From assembly GCA_018818905.1 (NCBI GenBank), contig JAHIRA010000161.1, positions 1 to 5,469 of the forward strand: 5,469 nucleotides of DNA, written 5' to 3'. Below, piece by piece: positions 1-5,469 of the stretch; the first letter of the stretch is position 1, and each line of letters opens with the position of its first letter. This DNA is from Patescibacteria group bacterium (lineage in GTDB: Bacteria > Patescibacteriota > JABMPQ01 > JAHIRA01). The notes beneath the pieces were generated by a model. It did not search any database. It had not been told where the DNA came from and saw only the letters and a program-made list of their open reading frames with translations. The translations under genes were made by a program, and so were the position numbers.

Positions 1-93
1 ATCAAGGAACTTGAACATAACTCAAGCAAAAATAACCCAGAAACAAAAAATAATTTGACAAAACCGCTCAAACCATCTATTTTATGTACGTAA
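1..93 (+). other. Possible C-terminal tail of an upstream gene, or plain intergenic DNA
   Basis: Frame 1 is open from the window edge to a TAA at 91-93, giving about 30 residues rich in Asn, Lys, Ser and Pro with no recognisable motif. The other two forward frames stop at 12-14 and 56-58. On the - strand an ATG at 18-16 opens a frame that runs off the left edge (Met-Phe-Lys-Phe-Leu-Asp), so a divergent gene is also possible. The stretch is more A-rich than the genes and contains the likely topA promoter, which favours non-coding DNA. It does not resemble the end of DprA, a common topA neighbour. Nothing here can be assigned a function. Confidence 0.2.
55..83 (+). promoter_or_regulatory. Candidate sigma70-type promoter for topA-RSH
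   Basis: A perfect -35 hexamer TTGACA lies at 55-60. After a 17-base spacer, TATTTT at 78-83 matches four of six bases of the -10 consensus TATAAT. Transcription would start near base 90, leaving a leader of about 29 bases before the topA ATG at 119. No other promoter-like pair of similar quality is visible upstream of topA, and only 13 bases separate topA from the RSH gene. This is therefore the likely promoter for both genes. The -10 match is imperfect and the assignment rests on sequence alone. Confidence 0.5.
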
Positions 94-118
94 CACTTAA
101 AATTTATTCTTTCTAGAT

Positions 119-2368
119 ATGTCACAAAAAGCCCTCGTCATTGTTGAGTCCCCTACCAAGGCCAAGACTATTAGCCGATTTTTGCCCAAGAGCTACTTGG
201 TCAAGTCTTCGTATGGTCACGTCAGAGACTTGCCCAAAAGTAAGTTTGGTATTGATGTCGACAAAGAATTTGAGCCTAGCTATGAGGTTCCAGCCAAGGT
301 CAAAAAAAGAGTTAGCGAGCTCAGAAAAGATGCCAAGAATGTTGATGAAATCATTCTAGCCACTGATGAAGACCGCGAAGGAGAAGCCATTGCTTTTCAT
401 TTGGCTCATCTGCTAAAAATTGACCCCAACAAAACCAAGCGTATTGTTTTTCACGAAATCACTAAGAACGCTATCAATCAGGCTATAGAGAACCCACGCC
501 ATATTAATATGAATTTGGTTGACGCTCAGCAAGCCAGAAGAGTTCTTGATAGAATTGTTGGCTACAAACTTTCACCATTTTTGTGGAAAAAAATACGCTA
601 TGGTCTTTCTGCTGGACGGGTTCAGTCTATCGCTGTCAGGCTTGTGGCTGAACGTGAGAGAGAAAGAGACGCATTCAAGGCCGAAGAATACTGGACTCTT
701 GAAGCTGATTTTTCGAAAGACAAAGCTTCCGATATCTTTAGTGCCAAGCTAGTTAAGAAGGATGATAAGGTTCTAAAGAAACTATCTATCTCCAACAAAA
801 AAGAAGCTCAAGATATTTTTGATGATCTTGAAAAGGGCAATTATGTAGTCGAGAGCATTGAGAAGAAAGAGAAGAAACGCACTCCTCCCCCACCATTTAC
901 CACAAGCACGCTACAACAAAATGCTTCGCATCAACTTGGTTTCACCGCCAAAAAAACTATGATGCTAGCCCAGAGACTTTATGAAGGACTCAAGACTAAA
1001 GATGGTCAGGTGGGTCTTATTACCTATATGAGAACAGACTCATTCAACCTTTCCAAAGAAGCTCTGAGCGAGGTTCAGAAAGTCATTGCTGATAAGTTTG
1101 GCCAGGAATACACCTTAGACAGTCCCAGATACTACAAGAAGAAATCCAAAAATGCACAAGAAGCTCACGAAGCCATTAGGCCAACTTCACTCGGCAGAAC
1201 CCCAGCCAGCCTCAGTCAAGATCTGGACAAAGACTTGCTCAGACTTTATAGTTTGATCTGGAAAAGAACTATGGCTTGCCAGATGAAAGAAGCTCTCTTG
1301 GATTCAACTAAAGTTGATATTAAAACTGAATTAGACAAAGATAGAAGCTACACTTTCCGCGCCAACGGCAACATCGTCAAATTCTCTGGCTTCACCCAGG
1401 TTTATATGGAAGGACAAGAAGATGGAGCTACTTATTTTGAAGAAAACATCTTGCCAGAACTTGAGGAAGATGAAAAATTAAAGCTAGAGAAACTCAGCCA
1501 AGATCAACACTTCACCGAACCACCTCCTCGCTACACTGAAGCAACCTTGGTCAAGGCCTTGGAAGAAAACGGCGTTGGCCGTCCCTCTACTTATGCGCCA
1601 ACCATCAACACTATTCAAGCCAGAGGTTATGTAGAAAAAGAAGAGAAGAAATTCAAACCCACAGAAACTGGTCTTTTGGTAAACGACTTGCTAGTCGCCC
1701 ACTTCCCCGGGACCAGTGACTACAAGTTTACAGCTACCCTAGAAGAAGACTTGGACAAAATTGCTCGTGATGAGAAGCAATGGGTTCCAGTCATCAAAGA
1801 ATTCTACATCCCATTCATGGATAACCTCAAGAAGAAAGATAAAGAAATAGACAAAAAGGATTTAACCGAAGAAAAGACTGACGAAAAATGCGAGAAATGC
1901 GATAGTGGAATGATTATCAAAATGGGGCGCTTTGGAAAATTTATGGCTTGCTCCAATTACCCCGACTGCAAGAATACCAAACCCCTCGGTGATGAAAAAA
2001 AGCAACAAGAAGAATTTTCCGATGTCAAATGTGACAAGTGCAATTCTCAGATGGTTGTCAAAAGAAGTCGCTTTGGTCCTTTCTTGGGCTGTTCTAACTA
2101 CCCAGACTGCAAAAACATTCAAAAAATAGAAAAGAAAACTGGTGTCAAATGTCCAGAATGCGACCAAGGAGAAATCGTTGAAAAAAAATCAAAGAAAGGT
2201 CGCATCTTCTTTGCCTGCAATGCCTATCCAAAATGTAAGTATGCAATGTGGCAAAAACCTACCGGCGAGAAATGCCCAGATTGCAAAAGTCTCTTGTCTT
2301 TTGCCGCTAAAAAGAAGATTCGCTGTTCAAATAAAGAATGCGGATTTGAAAAAGAAAGCCATGATTAA
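119..2368 (+). CDS. topA: DNA topoisomerase I (type IA), full length, four C-terminal zinc ribbons
   Basis: This type IA topoisomerase (749 aa) relaxes negatively supercoiled DNA by cutting one strand through a 5'-phosphotyrosine link. The N-terminal TOPRIM domain (about 3-115) has the catalytic Glu10 in VESPTKAKT and the metal-binding acidic triad Asp83, Asp85, Glu87 in ATDEDREGE. The family motifs DAQQARRVLDR (135-145) and GLSAGRVQS (162-170) follow. The active-site Tyr is Tyr303 in LITYMRTDS, next to Arg305, and AHEAIRPT (349-356) and ENGVGRPSTYAPTI complete the core. A Lys/Glu-rich linker (about 571-590) leads to four Cys4 zinc ribbons (591-741), which in the family bind single-stranded DNA and can contact RNA polymerase. 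The start is well fixed: an in-frame TAA lies at 98-100 and no start codon occurs between it and ATG 119. No Shine-Dalgarno sequence precedes it. Every catalytic residue I looked for is present. The RSH gene starts 13 bases downstream, probably in the same operon. Confidence 0.97.
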   Translation: MSQKALVIVESPTKAKTISRFLPKSYLVKSSYGHVRDLPKSKFGIDVDKEFEPSYEVPAKVKKRVSELRKDAKNVDEIILATDEDREGEAIAFHLAHLLKIDPNKTKRIVFHEITKNAINQAIENPRHINMNLVDAQQARRVLDRIVGYKLSPFLWKKIRYGLSAGRVQSIAVRLVAERERERDAFKAEEYWTLEADFSKDKASDIFSAKLVKKDDKVLKKLSISNKKEAQDIFDDLEKGNYVVESIEKKEKKRTPPPPFTTSTLQQNASHQLGFTAKKTMMLAQRLYEGLKTKDGQVGLITYMRTDSFNLSKEALSEVQKVIADKFGQEYTLDSPRYYKKKSKNAQEAHEAIRPTSLGRTPASLSQDLDKDLLRLYSLIWKRTMACQMKEALLDSTKVDIKTELDKDRSYTFRANGNIVKFSGFTQVYMEGQEDGATYFEENILPELEEDEKLKLEKLSQDQHFTEPPPRYTEATLVKALEENGVGRPSTYAPTINTIQARGYVEKEEKKFKPTETGLLVNDLLVAHFPGTSDYKFTATLEEDLDKIARDEKQWVPVIKEFYIPFMDNLKKKDKEIDKKDLTEEKTDEKCEKCDSGMIIKMGRFGKFMACSNYPDCKNTKPLGDEKKQQEEFSDVKCDKCNSQMVVKRSRFGPFLGCSNYPDCKNIQKIEKKTGVKCPECDQGEIVEKKSKKGRIFFACNAYPKCKYAMWQKPTGEKCPDCKSLLSFAAKKKIRCSNKECGFEKESHD
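1889..2341 (+). repeat. Four tandem Cys4 zinc-ribbon units inside topA
   Basis: The protein-level repeats are Cys591/594/611/617 (1889-1969), Cys638/641/658/664 (2030-2110), Cys678/681/700/706 (2150-2236) and Cys719/722/736/741 (2273-2341). The first two units share identical spacing (CX2C-X16-CX5C) and nearly the same RFGxFxxCSNYPDCKN core, so they look like the most recent duplication. In the third the central spacing grows to 18. The fourth is degenerate, with CX2C-X13-CX4C and no YPxC. Synonymous differences between units 1 and 2 show that the duplication is old at the DNA level. Topoisomerase I homologues vary in how many such ribbons they carry. Confidence 0.75.
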
Positions 2369-2381
2369 ATAATCAACTCCT

Positions 2382-4526
2382 ATGATTGGTGGTGATCTCC
2401 TAAAAACTGTTGATTCCTATATGAAGCCTGAAGAAGCCTTAAAGGTGAAAGAGGCTTTATTTTTTGCCAGCAGATGTCATGCTGGACAGAAAAGAAAAAC
2501 AGGTGAGATCTTTGTTTATCACCCTGTCTCGGTGGCCCTCCCCCTAGCTAAACTAAAATTTGATTACGAAACCATCTGCGCCGCCCTTCTACACGATGTC
2601 AGTGAAGATGCCTGTGTCAGTGAAAAAGAAATAGAAAAGAAGTTTGGTAAAACCATTGCCGGGCTAGTTAACGGTCTGACCAAGCTTTCAAAGATTCATT
2701 TCAAAGATCATATGGAAGAGTATTCTGTAGAGAATCTGAGAAAGATGTTTCTAGCCATGGCTCAGGACGTCAGAGTGGTGATCATAAAACTTTCCGATAG
2801 ACTTCATAATTTGCAAACTCTTGAAGGGCATAAATCTTTCAAGCAAAGGCAAATAATAGCCAAAGAAAGCCTAGATATCTATGCTCCTTTAGCTTCAAGA
2901 TTGGGCATGGGTTGGCTTAAAGGTTCAATTGAAGACCTAGCTTTCCCTCATCTCAAACCCAAGGAATACAAATGGACCAGAAATATACTTGAAGAAACCA
3001 TCCCGGCTAAGGAAGTTTTCTTGGTCAAATTTCAAAAAGAAGTCAAAAAGAAAATTCTCGAAAACAATATTGAAATTGTTGAGATTCATGGTCGCGTTAA
3101 AAGATTATTTAGTCTGTACAAAAAGCTTCAACGCTACGACAAAAATATCAATCGTATTTATGATTTAGTAGCTATCAGGATTATTGTTCCTAGCGTGTCA
3201 GACTGTTACAAAGCTTTGGGCATCGTCCATGAAAACTTCAGACCTCTGATTGGTCGCATCAAAGACTACATTGCCGTTCCCAAAACCAATGGCTATCAAT
3301 CTCTTCACACTACTGTTCTTACTTCTGATGCCGAGATAGCCGAGGTGCAAATTAGAACCGCCAAAATGCATGAAGAAGCTGAATACGGCATTGCTGCCTA
3401 CTGGCATTATGATGAAGTCGGCAAACCAAAACATGGTGAAAAAGCCCCCGCAGAAAAGCTTAACTGGATCAAGCAGTTAGCTGAATGGCAAAAGGACCTC
3501 AAGGATAATAGCGAGTTCAAGAAGTCTCTTCGCATTGATTTCTTCAAAGATCGCCTCTTTGTTTTCACTCCACTGGGAGAAGTTCTGGACTTGCCAGAAG
3601 GAGCCACCCCAGTTGATTTTGCCTACAATATCCATACTGACGTTGGCCACAAGTGCATAGGTGCCAAGATCAACGACAAGTTAGTCCCTCTTGATTACAA
3701 ATTGGAAAATGGGGACATGATAGAAATTGTTACCTCAAAAGTGCAACGTCCCAGTCACGACTGGCTGGAATTTGTTAAAACCAATCAGGCCAAAACCAAA
3801 ATTAAGAATTGGTTCAAAAAAGGAAACCGCATTAAAAATATTGAAGATGGCAAAGAGATTCTAAATCATCGCCTTCGTTATCTAAAAAATATCAGCATCG
3901 ATAGAGTAAAAAGAGTAAAAAAAGACGACGCCTTCAAGAAGTTCCATCTTGATAACTTCGACAGTGTCTTGGCCATGATTGGCCAGGGTGAAATTAACGC
4001 TGACAGGATTATTAGAGAAATCTTTCCTGATAAAGAAATTTTAATCAAAAAACCAAAGAAATTCTTCTTCTTTGGCAAAAGTGATAGTCCTCGAGCCATT
4101 ATTGAAGGACAACGAGGTATTCTAACCAATATTGCAAAGTGCTGTAATCCAATCATGGGTGATAGAATCAAAGCCTATATTACTCGCTCCAAAGGAGCCA
4201 GTGTCCACAAGGCTGACTGCCCTGAATTAAGCAAAACCAACGCCGGTGAGAGAGTTCTAAGCGCTGAATGGGATCGAGATTCAGAATCACTCAGTACGGT
4301 TACTATTGAAGTCAGATCATTGGACCGCGTGGGTCTTCTAAAGGATATTACTTCTCTTCTGAGTGAAAAAAATATCAATATCACCAATCTAATTTACAAA
4401 ACAAAAACCAAGAGCGACTTGGTAATTTTTACTTTGACCATTGAAATTATGAACCTCTCAAATCTTCTAAGGATTATTGAGTCTATTGAGAAAATTGACG
4501 GGGTCACAAAAACGATAAGAAAATAA
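2382..4526 (+). CDS. rel: Bifunctional (p)ppGpp synthetase/hydrolase, long RelA/SpoT (RSH) type
   Basis: At 714 aa this is a full-length RSH protein, which makes (p)ppGpp from ATP and GDP/GTP and hydrolyses it again in the stringent response. The hydrolase HD domain (about 25-170) keeps the expected residues: Arg38, His47, His71-Asp72, Glu75-Asp76, Asp139 and Asn143. The synthetase (about 235-345) has Arg238, Lys240, Ser244, Lys248, Asp261 (YDLVAIR), Tyr305 in NGYQSLHTT and Glu321 in EVQIRT. Its RIKD (292-295) fits the RXKD charge type of bifunctional enzymes rather than the acidic type of synthetase-only RelA. Next come TGS (about 388-452, with the VGHxC His423 whose RelA counterpart contacts tRNA), a helical region, a Cys-Cys zinc-finger domain (Cys587, Cys588, His609, Cys613) and a C-terminal ACT domain (about 638-712). 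The start is bounded by an in-frame TAA at 2370-2372. ATG 2382 fits the usual family N terminus better than Met14. There is no Shine-Dalgarno site, so translation may be coupled to topA. It may equally be labelled relA or spoT. Confidence 0.95.
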   Translation: MIGGDLLKTVDSYMKPEEALKVKEALFFASRCHAGQKRKTGEIFVYHPVSVALPLAKLKFDYETICAALLHDVSEDACVSEKEIEKKFGKTIAGLVNGLTKLSKIHFKDHMEEYSVENLRKMFLAMAQDVRVVIIKLSDRLHNLQTLEGHKSFKQRQIIAKESLDIYAPLASRLGMGWLKGSIEDLAFPHLKPKEYKWTRNILEETIPAKEVFLVKFQKEVKKKILENNIEIVEIHGRVKRLFSLYKKLQRYDKNINRIYDLVAIRIIVPSVSDCYKALGIVHENFRPLIGRIKDYIAVPKTNGYQSLHTTVLTSDAEIAEVQIRTAKMHEEAEYGIAAYWHYDEVGKPKHGEKAPAEKLNWIKQLAEWQKDLKDNSEFKKSLRIDFFKDRLFVFTPLGEVLDLPEGATPVDFAYNIHTDVGHKCIGAKINDKLVPLDYKLENGDMIEIVTSKVQRPSHDWLEFVKTNQAKTKIKNWFKKGNRIKNIEDGKEILNHRLRYLKNISIDRVKRVKKDDAFKKFHLDNFDSVLAMIGQGEINADRIIREIFPDKEILIKKPKKFFFFGKSDSPRAIIEGQRGILTNIAKCCNPIMGDRIKAYITRSKGASVHKADCPELSKTNAGERVLSAEWDRDSESLSTVTIEVRSLDRVGLLKDITSLLSEKNINITNLIYKTKTKSDLVIFTLTIEIMNLSNLLRIIESIEKIDGVTKTIRK

Positions 4527-4551
4527 TCAGAAATAAAAGCCTGGTTATTTT
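4520..4551. terminator. Shared hairpin terminator between the convergent RSH and parB genes
   Basis: AAAATAATCAG (4520-4530) and CTGGTTATTTT (4541-4551) form an 11-base-pair stem with a 10-base loop. The only irregular pair is a U-G wobble (4527/4544) in the + transcript, which becomes an A-C mismatch in the - transcript. The loop end of the stem is C-A-G/C-U-G and the base is A/U only, so the right arm supplies a U-rich end for RSH mRNA and the left arm does so for parB mRNA. The RSH stop (4524-4526) pairs with the parB stop (complement of 4545-4547). The stem is weak in G+C, so it may terminate only partly, and better in the + direction. Confidence 0.5.
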
Positions 4552-5450
4552 AGAATTCTGGTGATGAGTTCGTGCAAGTCTTCTGGCGAATAGAATTCTA
4601 GAGTTATTTCTCCACCTTTTTGTTTTGGTTTTATCATCGCCTTAGTTCCCAAGCCTGATTGAAGCTTCTCTTCCAGACCAACGACCTCTGGACTCTTGAA
4701 CACAGCGGGTCTTGATGGCCCATTACTGCTAATCTTCTTAATACTTCTCTCAGCATCTCTCACAGACAAACCAAAATTAAGAATTTCTTCTAGCAGTTTA
4801 AGTTGATCTCTTTCTTCCTTAAGACCGGCAATAACTTTGGCATGACCACCAGAAATTTTTTCAGCCAGAAGAGCCTCTTGAATTGCTTGTGGTAGTGCCA
4901 AGAGCCTCATTACGTTTGAGATGGTGGCTCTTTTTTTGCCAACTCTAATGGCCATTTTCTCTTGAGTTAAACTGAACTCTTCCATTAGTTTTTGATAGGC
5001 TAAAGCTTCTTCCAGCGGATTAAGATCGCGACGTTGAATATTTTCTATCAGAGCTAGTTCTAATTTCTCTTGATCAGTAACAGTGCGAATAACAACAGGA
5101 ACTTCCAAAAGACCAGCTTTCTTGGCTGCCTGAAGTCTTCTTTCGCCAGCCAAAAGCTCAAATTCTTCTGGACTAATTTCTGAAACTATCAGTGGTTGCA
5201 AAATACCATGCTCCCTGATGGAGGCGGCTAATTCTTCTAGTGGTCCAGCAGCAAAAATCTTCCTGGGTTGATAAGGATTAACTCTAATCTTCTTGATGTC
5301 AATTTCTTTGGGCGCCCCAGAAGGCAGAGATGAGATTTGGCGAGGACTAGCTTTCTGAGAGACTTCATCTTTTGAGGGAGAAGCTAATTCACTCGGGATG
5401 AGTGAAGATAGACCTCGGCCCAACCCGACTTTATTTTTATTATTTGCCAT
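4545..5450 (-). CDS. parB: Chromosome partitioning protein ParB (parS-binding CTPase clamp)
   Basis: ParB (301 aa) binds parS sites near the origin, spreads as a CTP-loaded DNA clamp, loads SMC and works with the ATPase ParA. The N terminus has the chromosomal-type GLGRGLSSLIP motif (9-19, the ParA-contacting region), followed by a Ser/Pro/Lys-rich linker (about 20-48). The CTP-binding fold starts at IDIKKIRVNPYQPRK and holds GxxxQP (82-86), GERRLQ (102-107) and ENIQRRDLNPLEEA (136-149). A helix-turn-helix region for parS covers about 160-205 (LTQEKMAIRVGKKRATIS). The C-terminal dimerisation domain is about 256-301, with GGEITLEFYSPEDL typical of the family. Gln107 replaces the third Arg of GERRxR, which is unusual. 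The frame is open upstream to the window edge, but the canonical N terminus supports this ATG. No Shine-Dalgarno site precedes it, and no parS-like palindrome was seen in the window. parA would be expected just beyond the right edge. It converges on the RSH gene with an 18-base gap. Confidence 0.96.
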   Translation of the reverse strand: MANNKNKVGLGRGLSSLIPSELASPSKDEVSQKASPRQISSLPSGAPKEIDIKKIRVNPYQPRKIFAAGPLEELAASIREHGILQPLIVSEISPEEFELLAGERRLQAAKKAGLLEVPVVIRTVTDQEKLELALIENIQRRDLNPLEEALAYQKLMEEFSLTQEKMAIRVGKKRATISNVMRLLALPQAIQEALLAEKISGGHAKVIAGLKEERDQLKLLEEILNFGLSVRDAERSIKKISSNGPSRPAVFKSPEVVGLEEKLQSGLGTKAMIKPKQKGGEITLEFYSPEDLHELITRILK

Positions 5451-5469
5451 GGGAAAGTTTGTTTTAGCG
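5451..5469 (-). other. parB leader, possibly with the stop codon of an upstream gene
   Basis: Read on the - strand, the 19 bases before the parB ATG are CGCTAAAACAAACTTTCCC. They hold no Shine-Dalgarno core and no promoter. A TAA at 5466-5464 could be the stop of an upstream gene ending 13 bases before parB, the same gap as between topA and RSH. ParA is the usual upstream partner of ParB, but the window ends too soon to identify it. Confidence 0.25.

Noticed and set aside
443..460. parS-like sequence (TTTTTCACGAAATCA) in topA
   Set aside because: Only one half matches the parS consensus TGTTTCACGTGAAACA, it is not palindromic, and it encodes the conserved topoisomerase motif FHEITK.
1862..2167. 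Antisense open frame of 101 codons opposite the topA zinc ribbons
   Set aside because: It is the mirror of the Cys/Lys-rich repeat region of a clearly coding gene, has a low-complexity Phe/Leu-rich product, and has no start signal or family motif.
2421..2423. Alternative RSH start at Met14
   Set aside because: It has no better ribosome-binding site, and residues 6-13 already fit the usual RSH N terminus, so ATG 2382 is preferred.
3878..4171. Antisense open frame of 97 codons opposite the middle of the RSH gene
   Set aside because: The + strand frame here is a conserved RSH helical and zinc-finger region. The antisense product is a compositional shadow with no motif.
119..4526. Recoded TGA (as in some CPR lineages where TGA means Gly)
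   Set aside because: No in-frame TGA occurs in any of the three genes and Gly is encoded by GGN, so nothing supports an alternative code.

Overview
The window is a compact bacterial chromosomal segment holding three complete housekeeping genes and almost no intergenic DNA. Two genes lie head to tail on the + strand: topA (DNA topoisomerase I) and a long RelA/SpoT-family (p)ppGpp synthetase/hydrolase. A chromosomal-type parB lies on the - strand and converges on them. All three read as full-length and intact, with no frameshift, premature stop, insertion sequence, CRISPR array, tRNA or rRNA.

Organism: the DNA is moderately AT-rich by eye and the proteins are rich in Lys and Glu. Coding density is very high: the gaps are 13 and 18 bases. 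None of the three start codons has a recognisable Shine-Dalgarno sequence. TGA is not used in frame as a sense codon, so the standard bacterial code fits. This combination suggests a small-genome lineage, and my best guess is Patescibacteria/CPR, possibly a parcubacterium. That placement is inference from overall character, not from a diagnostic marker.

Layout: bases 1-118 hold no confidently identified gene. They contain a good sigma70-type promoter candidate (TTGACA, 17-base spacer, TATTTT) that would give topA a short leader of about 30 bases. topA fills 119-2368 and ends in four tandem four-cysteine zinc ribbons. After 13 bases the RSH gene fills 2382-4526, very likely on the same transcript. 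A short AU-rich hairpin at 4520-4551 contains the stop codons of both convergent genes and probably serves as a shared terminator. parB occupies 5450-4545 on the - strand. The 19 bases beyond its start may include the stop codon of an upstream gene, for which parA would be the natural candidate.

Functionally, TopA relaxes negative supercoils, RSH sets the (p)ppGpp level, and ParB is the centromere-binding CTPase clamp of chromosome segregation. Sharing a transcript would link supercoiling control with the stringent response. I see no new defence, mobile or secretion system here. The observations worth a second look are small: the shared-stop hairpin, the lack of Shine-Dalgarno sites, a Gln in the ParB GERRxR motif, and the topA-RSH pairing.
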